A DNA stretch of 64,000 bases from assembly GCA_020634895.1 (NCBI GenBank), contig JACKAV010000002.1, forward strand, positions 124,001 through 188,000. Reading direction: 5' to 3'. This document shows positions 25,254-33,098 of this stretch, in pieces. Under the pieces are notes generated by a model that saw only the letters and a program-made list of their open reading frames with translations, searched no databases and was not told the DNA's origin. The DNA is from Anaerolineales bacterium. Its GTDB lineage: Bacteria > Chloroflexota > Anaerolineae > Anaerolineales > Villigracilaceae. Position 1 is the stretch's first letter. The number at the start of each line of letters is the position of its first letter. Position numbers and translations under genes: made by a program.

Positions 25254-26411
25254 ATGATCAAACAAGCTCACGCAATTTCCGAAGAAATCATCGAATGGAG
25301 GCGTGATTTCCACATGCACCCCGAAACGGGATTCGATGTCCAACGCACGGCTGGCATCGTAGCGGATGAACTGGAAAAGATGGGATATCGCGTCAAGCGC
25401 GGCGTCGGCAAGACCGGCGTGGTGGCAGAGATTGGCGAAGGCGGCAAGGTCGTCGCCATCCGCGCGGACATGGACGCCCTGCCCATTTTCGAATTGAACG
25501 AAACGGACTACGTCTCACAAAACGAAGGCAAAATGCACGCCTGCGGTCACGACTCACACACCGCCATGGCACTCGGTGCGGCGCAGATATTAGCGAAGGA
25601 AAAATTCAATGGGCGCATCCGTTTCCTCTTTCAACCGTGCGAAGAGACCGCGGATGAAGAAGGCAAAAGCGGCGCGCAACGCATGTACGCTGAAGGTGCT
25701 GTGGAAGGCGTGGATTACGTCATCGCCCAGCACGTAGACCCGACCGTACCTGTCGGCACCATCGCCATCAACGAAGGACCGAGCGGCGGCGGTGTGGACA
25801 CATGGACAGCGACCATTTACGGCAAAGGCGGACACGGCGCACACCCACATGCCACCATCGATCCATTCGTGCTGCTGGCGCACGTAATCATGGGAATCAA
25901 CTCGATCGTCTCGCGCCGAATCGATCCATTCGAACCGACGGTCATCAGCATTGGTTCGGTCAATGGAGGGTTCACTGAAAATGTGATTCCAGACAAAGTG
26001 GAAATGCAGGGAACCATCCGATTCACTTCGCTTGAGACGCACAAAAAGACCCGCGAAGAATTGACCCGTGTCTTCGACATCGTCAAGACCCTCGGCGGCG
26101 ATTACAAACTGGATTTCCTCTTTGGCGGCATGCCGATCATCAATGACAAGTTCGTGTCTGATACCATTGCAGACGTCAGCAGGGAATTGCTTGGGGAGAA
26201 CAGCGTTATTCCGCTGGCAAAGACCCTTGGCGCGGAGGATTTCCCTGAATTCTTGAAGGACGCGCCTGGAGCGATGTACATGCTCGGCACCAAGATCGAA
26301 GGTCGACCCTTATATGAATTACATCACCCTAAATTTGACCTCGACGAAAGCGCGTTACCACTTGGTACTGCGGTCATCGCCGAGGCAGCGTTAAGGTTCC
26401 TGAAATCATAA
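25254..26411 (+). CDS. M20-family amidohydrolase (hippurate/IAA-amino-acid hydrolase type)
   Basis: AAGGAG lies upstream of ATG 25254. The 385-residue protein follows the M20D pattern: DFHMHPETGFD near the start, metal-binding KMHACGHDSHTAMALG (about residues 95-110), catalytic EE in PCEETADEEG, a dimerisation domain from about 180 to 290 with GKGGHGAHPH, and the last metal His in LHHPKFD. These enzymes release amino acids from N-acyl or amide conjugates. Its place in the methyl-transfer operon suggests that conjugated forms of the substrate are unwrapped first, but the substrate itself is unknown. Confidence 0.92.
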   Translation: MIKQAHAISEEIIEWRRDFHMHPETGFDVQRTAGIVADELEKMGYRVKRGVGKTGVVAEIGEGGKVVAIRADMDALPIFELNETDYVSQNEGKMHACGHDSHTAMALGAAQILAKEKFNGRIRFLFQPCEETADEEGKSGAQRMYAEGAVEGVDYVIAQHVDPTVPVGTIAINEGPSGGGVDTWTATIYGKGGHGAHPHATIDPFVLLAHVIMGINSIVSRRIDPFEPTVISIGSVNGGFTENVIPDKVEMQGTIRFTSLETHKKTREELTRVFDIVKTLGGDYKLDFLFGGMPIINDKFVSDTIADVSRELLGENSVIPLAKTLGAEDFPEFLKDAPGAMYMLGTKIEGRPLYELHHPKFDLDESALPLGTAVIAEAALRFLKS

Positions 26412-26419
26412 ACAACCAC

Positions 26420-26494
26420 GTCAATGCGAGGGCGGCAGCCCGAAGCAATCTTAATATGCAAACACAAGATTGATTCGCTGTCGCCCGCAATGAC
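26420..26494. repeat. REP-like imperfect palindrome before mtgA-like gene
   Basis: GTCAATGCGAGGGCGGCAGC... on the left (from 26420) is mirrored by ...GCTGTCGCCCGCAATGAC on the right (to 26494), with GAAGCAATCTT / AAGATTGATTC nearer the centre and a loop of about 13 bases. The sequence recalls a GTCATTGCGAG-type element widespread between genes in many bacteria. No coding potential. Confidence 0.65.
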
Positions 26495-26524
26495 AAGAGG
26501 AAATAAATATTTCGGAGGGCATCC

Positions 26525-27397
26525 ATGCATACTATTTTGAAGTCAGAGAAAAAAGAAGTCATCATCGGCATCGACAAACCATTCGTCATCATCGGTGAAA
26601 AGCTCAACCCGACCGGCATCAAAAAACTCGGGCAGGCGCTCGTTGACCGCAATATGGATTACGTCAAGCACCTTGCCAAACGTCAGGTCGATTGGGGCGC
26701 AGACGTGCTCGACGTGAATGTCGGGCATCCGCAGATCGAAGAAGCCGAGATCATTCCGCTGGTGGTCGAGGCGGTGCAGTCAGTTGTCGATGTTCCGCTA
26801 TGCATCGACTCGAATGAGCCAAAAATTCTTGAGGCGGGATTAAATGCCATCAAAGGCGGAAAGCCGCTGGTCAACTCCGTCAACGGCGAGGAAAAGCAAC
26901 TGGCGAGTGTCCTGCCCATCGTCAAGGAAAGAGGCGCGGCAGTCATCGGCTTGACCATCGCCGACGAGGGCATCCCGCCCACCGCCGAAGGTCGACTCGC
27001 GGCGGCGGCAAAGGTCATCGAACGCGCCGCAAAGATCGGCATCCCCATTGAAGATATCATCATCGACCCGCTGGTGATGACTGTTGGGCACGACAGCAAA
27101 GCAGCGACGGTGACGATCAAAGCCATTGAGTTGATAAGAAACGAGTTCGGCGTGAACATCAGCCTCGGCGCGAGTAATGTTTCGTTCGGTTTACCTGACA
27201 GGCATTCGGTCAACGCCGCGATGCTTTCCATTGCGATGCAGGCTGGCGCAACCACATCGATCACAGACCCAATCAAACTTGGCAGCACCATCCGCGCCAC
27301 GGACCTGCTGCTTGGGCGCGATGCAAATTCGATGCGTTACCTTAAGTATTTCCGCGCTACCGAAAAATTACGCGAGACAGAAGCTGCGGCAAAATGA
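26525..27397 (+). CDS. Methyltetrahydrofolate:corrinoid methyltransferase, MtgA/AcsE type
   Basis: The 290-residue protein is a pterin-binding TIM barrel. Diagnostic stretches are IGEKLNPTG, ADVLDVNVGHP, PLCIDSNEP, LVNSVNGEE, DPLVMTVGHD and GASNVSFGLPDR. Family members move a methyl group between a corrinoid protein and tetrahydrofolate (AcsE in the acetyl-CoA pathway, MtgA with glycine betaine methyltransferase). Here it should transfer the methyl from the carrier at 16499 to tetrahydrofolate. CGGAGGG precedes the ATG. The stop overlaps the next gene by four bases. No RamA-like corrinoid activase is seen nearby. Confidence 0.93.
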   Translation: MHTILKSEKKEVIIGIDKPFVIIGEKLNPTGIKKLGQALVDRNMDYVKHLAKRQVDWGADVLDVNVGHPQIEEAEIIPLVVEAVQSVVDVPLCIDSNEPKILEAGLNAIKGGKPLVNSVNGEEKQLASVLPIVKERGAAVIGLTIADEGIPPTAEGRLAAAAKVIERAAKIGIPIEDIIIDPLVMTVGHDSKAATVTIKAIELIRNEFGVNISLGASNVSFGLPDRHSVNAAMLSIAMQAGATTSITDPIKLGSTIRATDLLLGRDANSMRYLKYFRATEKLRETEAAAK

Positions 27398-28332
27398 ATC
27401 CGATAGAAACCATTCTAAAAAATCAACGCATCGCCGTGATAGACGGTGCAATGGCAACCGAACTCGAAACGCGCGGATGTGATCTCAACGATGACCTTTG
27501 GTCGGCACGCGTCCTGCTCGAGCAGCCCGAACTCATCCGTGCCGTTCATCTCGATTATTTCAACGCCGGCGCGGATTTCGCCATTACCGCCAGTTACCAG
27601 GCTACTGTTGAGGGCTTTGCCAAGCGCGGACTCACGCGCGAGCAGGCATTGGATCTTATCAGGAAGTCTGTGCAGTTGGCGCAGGAAGCGCGCGACGAAT
27701 TTTGGTCGAAGGAAGAGAATCGCGTTGGACGTATCCGCCCATATGTCGCCGGTTCTGTCGGACCCTACGGCGCATTTCTCGCGGACGGTTCCGAATATCG
27801 CGGTGATTACAACCTGACCGAGGATGAATTGATCGCCTTTCATCGTCCGCGTGTGGAAGCACTCATCGCCTCAGGCGCTGACCTCCTCGCCTGCGAATCC
27901 ATCCCATGCCTGATCGAAGCCCGGGCTTTGATCCAACTACTCGCTGAATTTCCGCAGATGACTGCCTGGTTCACCTTCACCGCCAAAGACGGCGAACACA
28001 TCAGCGACGGCGAACGAATCGCAGATGTCGCCGCCTTTCTCGATAAACAACCGCAAGCCGCGGCAATCGGCATCAACTGCACGTCGCCATTACACATCCC
28101 TTCGTTGGTAAGCGAGATCAGGAAAAACACCGAGAAGCCCATCATTGTCTACCCCAACTCAGGCGAATACTACAGCTCTGTCACGAATTCCTGGCACGGT
28201 GAAACCTCATGCGATAAATTCGGTTTACAGTCGAAGGAATGGTTTGCAAACGGTGCAAACCTCATCGGCGGATGCTGCCGAACAACACCAGATCATATTC
28301 GCGAAGTAAACAACTGGGCGAGGAAAGAGTAA
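27394..28332 (+). CDS. mmuM: Homocysteine S-methyltransferase
   Basis: The 312-residue protein matches the Hcy-binding domain family. It has DGAMATELE at the start, GSVGPYGAFLADGSEYRG in the middle, and zinc ligands Cys229 (GINCTSP) and Cys294-Cys295 (GGCCRTTP). The length fits MmuM-type enzymes, which methylate homocysteine to methionine using S-methylmethionine or related onium donors; betaine-using relatives have the same fold. It is translationally coupled to the mtgA-like gene through a four-base overlap, so part of the methyl flow probably goes to methionine. Confidence 0.92.
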   Translation: MNPIETILKNQRIAVIDGAMATELETRGCDLNDDLWSARVLLEQPELIRAVHLDYFNAGADFAITASYQATVEGFAKRGLTREQALDLIRKSVQLAQEARDEFWSKEENRVGRIRPYVAGSVGPYGAFLADGSEYRGDYNLTEDELIAFHRPRVEALIASGADLLACESIPCLIEARALIQLLAEFPQMTAWFTFTAKDGEHISDGERIADVAAFLDKQPQAAAIGINCTSPLHIPSLVSEIRKNTEKPIIVYPNSGEYYSSVTNSWHGETSCDKFGLQSKEWFANGANLIGGCCRTTPDHIREVNNWARKE

Positions 28333-28354
28333 AATAAAATCACGGTGAGAATTC

Positions 28355-28384
28355 AAAAGAGGCAGTAATAAGCTGCCTCTTTTT
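28355..28384 (+). terminator. Terminator of the methyl-transfer operon
   Basis: AAAAGAGGCAG (28355-28365) pairs with CTGCCTCTTTT (28373-28383) around a seven-base loop, ending in a T run. It follows the homocysteine methyltransferase stop by 22 bases. Confidence 0.9.
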
Positions 28385-28409
28385 GTTCTCTAAATCTCAA
28401 GGAGAAAAC

Positions 28410-29477
28410 ATGAGAAAACATTTACTGGTATTCCTCGCGCTTTCACTCACACTCACAGCCTGCGCCGCAGAAGCGACTCCCTTACCGACCAATACCCCTG
28501 TTCCTTTTACCGAAACGCCGACACAAACATCCACGCCAGAACCAACGGCGACATTTACGCTCACATCCACGCCGACGCCTGTTCCAAACCCCATGAGCAT
28601 TATCGCACTCCGAAACATGGACTACCCCGGCAGTGAGATCAGCATCGTCAAGGAATTGGAACGCGGCATAAATTACCGCCGTTATTATGTCTATTATCTT
28701 TCTGAAGGATTAAAAATCTACGCGTTACTTACCGTTCCAAATGGCGAACCACCCGAAGGCGGTTTTCCTGCCATCGTCTTCAATCACGGTTACATCCCGC
28801 CGGACGTTTATAAAACCACCGAACGTTACATCGCCTATGTAGATCAGATCGCCCGCGCAGGCTATGTCGTCTTTCGCATCGACTATCGCGGGCATGACCA
28901 ATCCGAGGGCGAAGCAAGAAACGCGTATGGTGACCCCGGCTACCAGATCGATGTAATGAATGCAGTCGCGTCGATCAAACAATATCCGAGCGTCAATCCT
29001 GAAAAGATCGGCATGTGGGGACATTCCATGGGCGGATATCTGACCCTGCGTGCCATGGTCATTTCGCAGGATATCAAAGTGGGCGTGATCTGGGCGGGCG
29101 TTGTCGCCTCTTACCCGGACCTGGTCTATAACTGGCGGCGGACGGGTTCGTTTACGCCGTCACCGAGTTCGCGCGGCGCCGGTTGGCGGACTTCATGGAT
29201 CGAGCAGTATGGCACGCCGGAAGAAAATCCCGCCTTTTGGGATTCGGTCTCAGCGACATCCTACCTCACCGATCTCTCCGGACCTTTGGAACTGCATCAC
29301 GGCACCGCAGACGAGGATGTGCCCATCGAGTTTTCAATTCGCCTGGCGGAACTGGCTCGTCAACAAGGGAAGATCGCCAACCTTTACACGTACGATGGCG
29401 ATAACCACAACATCTCGAAGTATTTTACGACCGCCATGAATCGGACAATCGAATTCTTCGATATTTATCTAAAGTAG
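28410..29477 (+). CDS. Alpha/beta-hydrolase lipoprotein (S9/DLH-like)
   Basis: AAGGAG just upstream fixes ATG 28410. The 355-residue product has a lipoprotein signal (LTAC), a Thr/Pro-rich linker (about residues 25-65) and an alpha/beta-hydrolase domain with an oxyanion-type FNHGY motif, nucleophile Ser206 in GHSMGG, a late acid in HHGTADEDVP and catalytic His in DGDNHN. The fold resembles prolyl-oligopeptidase-like hydrolases and acyl esterases. It would act outside the membrane, tethered by lipid. It is separated from the methyl-transfer operon by a terminator. Confidence 0.88.
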   Translation: MRKHLLVFLALSLTLTACAAEATPLPTNTPVPFTETPTQTSTPEPTATFTLTSTPTPVPNPMSIIALRNMDYPGSEISIVKELERGINYRRYYVYYLSEGLKIYALLTVPNGEPPEGGFPAIVFNHGYIPPDVYKTTERYIAYVDQIARAGYVVFRIDYRGHDQSEGEARNAYGDPGYQIDVMNAVASIKQYPSVNPEKIGMWGHSMGGYLTLRAMVISQDIKVGVIWAGVVASYPDLVYNWRRTGSFTPSPSSRGAGWRTSWIEQYGTPEENPAFWDSVSATSYLTDLSGPLELHHGTADEDVPIEFSIRLAELARQQGKIANLYTYDGDNHNISKYFTTAMNRTIEFFDIYLK

Positions 29478-29510
29478 AAATAAAGCGCGGAAATTTCCGC
29501 GCTTTATTTC
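29477..29510. terminator. Perfect 34-base palindromic bidirectional terminator
   Basis: GAAATAAAGCGCGGAAA is followed at once by its exact reverse complement, giving a 17-base self-complementary arm with A/T-rich outer ends. It starts on the last base of the hydrolase stop codon and ends one base before the stop of the convergent GNAT gene, serving both. Confidence 0.9.
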
Positions 29511-29511
29511 T

Positions 29512-29940
29512 TTATCCTTTGCCAGGGTCAAATTTATGCATCCACAAACTCGGGTCATCCAACTCGGTAAACCCGAACTGCCTGTAAAGACCATGCGCAT
29601 CCTTCGTTGCCAGCACCCACCTGCGAATTTCCTGCAAGTCAGGATGCGCCGTGATGCATTCCATCAGCCACTTTCCCAGTCCTTTACCGCGATAATCCTC
29701 GTGGACAAAAACATCCATCAAGTAGGCAAACACTGCACGATCGGAAAGCACGCGCGCAAAACCGATCTGCCTGTCACCGTCATAAATACCGAAATTCAGC
29801 GAATGCCGAATCGACCGTTCGATCGCCTCGCGCGGACGCTTGTCCGCCCAATAGGCGCGGGAGAGAAAACGACAAACTTCGTCAATATCGAGGCGGGACG
29901 GGTCATTCGAAATAATAAAATGGTCGCGTGTATATTCCAT
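29512..29940 (-). CDS. GNAT-family N-acetyltransferase
   Basis: The 142-residue protein has the GNAT core: RQIGFARVLSD, DVFVHEDYRGKGLGKWLME with the acetyl-CoA loop R-G-K-G-L-G, and a C-terminal ATKDAHGLYRQFGF. I start at ATG 29940; a TTG seven codons upstream is possible, and neither has a clear ribosome site. The acceptor is not predictable. It converges with the lipoprotein hydrolase and diverges from the racemase-family gene at 30011. Confidence 0.88.
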   Translation of the reverse strand: MEYTRDHFIISNDPSRLDIDEVCRFLSRAYWADKRPREAIERSIRHSLNFGIYDGDRQIGFARVLSDRAVFAYLMDVFVHEDYRGKGLGKWLMECITAHPDLQEIRRWVLATKDAHGLYRQFGFTELDDPSLWMHKFDPGKG

Positions 29941-30010
29941 AAAAGAGATTTTATCAGGCAAAGATAATCTACGGTAAACTTTCTTCAGAATTCATATTTC
30001 GGAGAAACTG

Positions 30011-31063
30011 ATGCGCCTTACAAACATGATCACCGCCGTTGACCTGCATGCCTGCGGCGAACCCGGACGGGTCATCACCGGCGGCGTACTCGATGTACCC
30101 GGCAAAACCATATTCGAGAAAATGAAATACATGGAAAAAAATCTCGATGACCTGCGGCTACGAATGTTACGTGAACCGCGCGGTTACCCCGCCTTGTGCT
30201 GCAATGTCATCATGCCGCCCACGCATCCAGATGCCGACGCTGGTTTCATCATCATGGAGCAGACCGAGTATCCACCCATGTCTGGCACGAATACGATCTG
30301 CGTCGCGACAACCCTGCTCGAGACAGGCATGATTCCCATGAAAGAACCCGTCACCGAATTCATGCTAGAGGCGCCTGCCGGGCTCGTTGGAATCCGCGCC
30401 GAATGCAAAGACGGCAAAGTCACGGAAGTCACATTCAAGAATGTCCCCGCTTTTACAGTACATCTCGATATCAACGTGGAAGTGCCCACGCTTGGCACCG
30501 TCAAAGTGGACGTGGCTTGGGGCGGCATGTTCTACGCCATCGCCGACGCTTCGCAGTTCGGCTTGCAGCTCACACCCGATGAAGGCAAAGACATCACACG
30601 CATTACAGAAATGGTCAAATCTGCCACAGCAGAACAATACCCGGTTGCACATCCGGAAAATCCGGAGATAACAGGTCCCACCATTGGGCAGCTTTCCGCG
30701 CCGCCCGTCCATCCAAAAGCGCATCGCAAAAATGTCGTCACCGTCTCAACAGGCAAGATCGATTGGACCAAACCGTCTACATGGACTGGTGTGATAGACC
30801 GTTCCCCTTGCGGCACAGGGACATGTGCCAAAATGGCAACACTGTACGCGCGTGGTCAACTTGGACTGAATCAAGATTTTATTCACGAAGGAATTCTAGG
30901 GACACTTTTCACAGGTCGGCTCATCGAAGAGACGCAAGTCGGTCCATACAAGGCTGTTGTCCCCACCCTTGGCGGCACTGCGTGGATCACAGGCATCAAT
31001 CAATTCGTTGTCGATCCCAGCGACCCATATCCAAACGGGTTTACAGTCGGTGACATTTGGTAA
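30011..31063 (+). CDS. Proline-racemase-family enzyme, probable trans-3-hydroxy-L-proline dehydratase
   Basis: The 350-residue protein belongs to the proline racemase superfamily. Proline racemase and 4-hydroxyproline epimerase use two Cys. Here the first position is Ser91 (PPMSGTNT) and the second Cys267 (SPCGTGTC) is kept. Thr/Cys or Ser/Cys arrangements are known in trans-3-hydroxy-L-proline dehydratases and some mixed dehydratase/epimerases. The next gene encodes the reductase expected to finish that route, which supports dehydratase activity giving pyrroline-2-carboxylate. GGAG lies before ATG 30011. An epimerase role remains possible. Confidence 0.85.
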   Translation: MRLTNMITAVDLHACGEPGRVITGGVLDVPGKTIFEKMKYMEKNLDDLRLRMLREPRGYPALCCNVIMPPTHPDADAGFIIMEQTEYPPMSGTNTICVATTLLETGMIPMKEPVTEFMLEAPAGLVGIRAECKDGKVTEVTFKNVPAFTVHLDINVEVPTLGTVKVDVAWGGMFYAIADASQFGLQLTPDEGKDITRITEMVKSATAEQYPVAHPENPEITGPTIGQLSAPPVHPKAHRKNVVTVSTGKIDWTKPSTWTGVIDRSPCGTGTCAKMATLYARGQLGLNQDFIHEGILGTLFTGRLIEETQVGPYKAVVPTLGGTAWITGINQFVVDPSDPYPNGFTVGDIW

Positions 31064-31070
31064 ACATCCA

Positions 31071-31100
31071 ACCGCGAAACGCGCTAAGAACGCAAAGGCT
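31071..31100. repeat. Half of a dispersed REP-like element
   Basis: ACCGCGAAACGCGCTAAGAACGCAAAG-type sequence resembles the left part of the palindrome at 17198-17260. The right arm is missing. It lies directly before the ribosome site of the next gene. Confidence 0.4.
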
Positions 31101-31113
31101 TAAAAGAGGCAAC

Positions 31114-32040
31114 ATGCTTATATTATCCCGCAAAGAAGTTGAAGAACTACTCGACCCCATCGAACTTTTGTCTGCCCTTGAAGAAGGCTTCAAAGCATTA
31201 AGCTCAGGTCAACTCGACGTACCGCCGCGCAATCAAGCCATCGCGCCCAAAGGTCTGCTGGTCGGCATGCCCGCGTACATGCCGGGGCAGTTCATGTCCG
31301 TCAAACTGGTCACGATCTTCCACGAAAACATTCCCGCGCACCAAGCCGTCATCACGTTATTCGACTCCGAAACAGGCACGCCCATCGCATTCATGGACGG
31401 CGAATACATAACCGCATTGCGGACGGCGGCAGGTGCGATCCTTTCCATCAACCATCTTGCGCGAAAGAACAGCAAAAATCTCGCCATCATTGGGGCTGGC
31501 GTTTTAGGTCATGCTCATTTAAGGATGATCGGGACATTGACCGGCATCGACAATATTTCCATCGCTTCAAAGGATTTTTCCAAAGCCCGGGCATTGGCGG
31601 CGCGCGCTTCAAAAGCCCTCGCAGTTGACTCTATCCATCGAGCCGTTTCCAACGCGGATATTGTCTGCCTATGCACCTCATCACCCGACCCCGTTATTCA
31701 AACCGACTGGATAAAAGAAGGCACCCATATTACTTCAGTCGGCTACCGTCCGCCCGGCGGGGAACTTCCGCGGGATTTGGTTGAAAAGAGTCATATCTTT
31801 GTGGAATCGAAAGTAGCATTTAATGCTCCACCCGTCGGTTGCAGCGAATTACAAGGACTTGATGCTGATTTTGGAACCGAGATCGGTGAAATGCTATTAA
31901 AGCAAAAACCCGGCAGGGAATCTGAAACTGAGACAACGATCTACAAATCCATGGGGCATGCCATGGAAGATCTTGTTGCCGCAAATTTGGTTTATCAAAA
32001 AACAATGAATAGAAGAATGGGAATGCAGGTGGATTTATAG
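31114..32040 (+). CDS. Ornithine cyclodeaminase-family reductase, probable pyrroline-2-carboxylate reductase
   Basis: AAAGAGG upstream supports ATG 31114; an in-frame upstream start would read through a repeat. The 308-residue protein has the ornithine cyclodeaminase/mu-crystallin fold: an N-terminal dimerisation part with MDGEYITALRTAA, a Rossmann domain with GAGVLGHAH, and VCLCTSSPDPVI. Members include alanine dehydrogenase, ketimine reductase and the LhpI pyrroline-2-carboxylate reductase. Beside a 3-hydroxyproline dehydratase homologue, reduction of pyrroline-2-carboxylate to L-proline is the most economical reading. Confidence 0.85.
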   Translation: MLILSRKEVEELLDPIELLSALEEGFKALSSGQLDVPPRNQAIAPKGLLVGMPAYMPGQFMSVKLVTIFHENIPAHQAVITLFDSETGTPIAFMDGEYITALRTAAGAILSINHLARKNSKNLAIIGAGVLGHAHLRMIGTLTGIDNISIASKDFSKARALAARASKALAVDSIHRAVSNADIVCLCTSSPDPVIQTDWIKEGTHITSVGYRPPGGELPRDLVEKSHIFVESKVAFNAPPVGCSELQGLDADFGTEIGEMLLKQKPGRESETETTIYKSMGHAMEDLVAANLVYQKTMNRRMGMQVDL

Positions 32041-32180
32041 CGATTGGATACTTACAATACATTCGGGTAAGTTTTAAATCGCCCATCGCCTTCAAATTTC
32101 TCTTACCCAAGCCCAAAGCGGAGGCAATTGCCAGGGTTGCAGGAACAGCTTTCGGCTGGGAAAGAGCCGCAAGAAGATGA

Positions 32181-32204
32181 AAGTCGAAGGTTATTGGTTG
32201 AAGG
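32181..32204. repeat. Dispersed GAAGGTT repeat fragment
   Basis: GTCGAAGGTTATTGGTTGAAGG resembles one arm and loop of the inverted repeat at 18769-18816. It sits between convergent genes ending at 32040 and 32205. Confidence 0.4.
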
Positions 32205-33068
32205 TTAGCGAAGCCAAAATGTGAGCGTCAGAAAATAGGTTGTCAAGCCGAAAACAGCAAGCGCCGTAGATGTGAGCAACTTCCAGTTTGGCGGATTGCC
32301 GCCCACAATGGCGCGGAGTTGGACAATTTGAAAAATCGCGAAGGGCAGGGTGAGAAACGCCGGCGCGACGAGGTTGAAGGAAAAACCAAAAAGAGGCGCA
32401 AGCGCGAACATCAGGTAGGCAAATATAATAATCCCATGATGCAGCGGTATGGCGCGTTCCCAGGTTAGGAATCGAAGCAAGGTACCGCGTTCATATTTTT
32501 GGTCATCCAAAAAGGTCGTGAAATTGACGACAAGAAAATACGCAAGCGCGAGAACTGTCAGCGGAATAAGCAAAGCGGTCAACAAACGCGAATTTTCCCC
32601 GGCTTGGAGGAGAAAGGCAATGGAGGGAACGATATAACCAATATGGATGGCGAGAAAAAGCTCGCCAAAACCGCGATTGACAAAATGAAACGGCGGGATG
32701 GAATAAAGAAGGACAAGAACGATCGAAGCGAGCAAGAAATAAAATGTCGGAAGTGTCAGGGTGAAATTGAGATGCACGATGAAAGCGACCACCGCCGCAG
32801 TTCCGATCATGCCAACAGAGACATAAAGCATATTGTTGCGGAGCGTCTCTTTTTTCTGGGGAGTTTCCTCTGCCAGCAACGGTTCATTATGCGGACGAAA
32901 GACCTCGCGCAAAAATGACATGCTTGTCTGCATCAACAAAGCAAATATCAAGCCCAATATGAACGGCACAGGTTGAAACGGTTTACCAAGATAAGAAGGG
33001 ATACTCGCACCGAGGAGATAGGTCAGTGCAGCGAGAAAAAAGTGGAGAGGGCGAGTGAGTTTTAGCAA
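32205..33068 (-). CDS. UbiA-superfamily-like membrane prenyltransferase, first Asp motif degenerate
   Basis: The 287-residue protein has about eight to nine membrane helices. It opens with LTRPLHFFLAALTYLLGA, the usual UbiA/MenA start, and has a second-motif-like FTTFLDDQKYERGTLL (about residues 190-205). The first prenyl-diphosphate motif, normally N-D-x-x-D, is replaced by SFLREVFRPHNE (about 50-62), which lacks the paired aspartates. It is therefore either a diverged prenyltransferase or a non-catalytic relative. It follows the aminotransferase at 33099 by 30 bases on the same strand. Confidence 0.7.
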   Translation of the reverse strand: MLKLTRPLHFFLAALTYLLGASIPSYLGKPFQPVPFILGLIFALLMQTSMSFLREVFRPHNEPLLAEETPQKKETLRNNMLYVSVGMIGTAAVVAFIVHLNFTLTLPTFYFLLASIVLVLLYSIPPFHFVNRGFGELFLAIHIGYIVPSIAFLLQAGENSRLLTALLIPLTVLALAYFLVVNFTTFLDDQKYERGTLLRFLTWERAIPLHHGIIIFAYLMFALAPLFGFSFNLVAPAFLTLPFAIFQIVQLRAIVGGNPPNWKLLTSTALAVFGLTTYFLTLTFWLR

Positions 33069-33098
33069 TTTGTGGTCTTCAATTCTTTGTTTAACAAC

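Noticed and set aside
32041..32178. Frame after the cyclodeaminase-family gene that reads an Ala/Arg-rich tail ending in TGA
   Set aside because: No start, no ribosome site and no recognisable family; overlap with the end of the real gene in another frame suggests chance.
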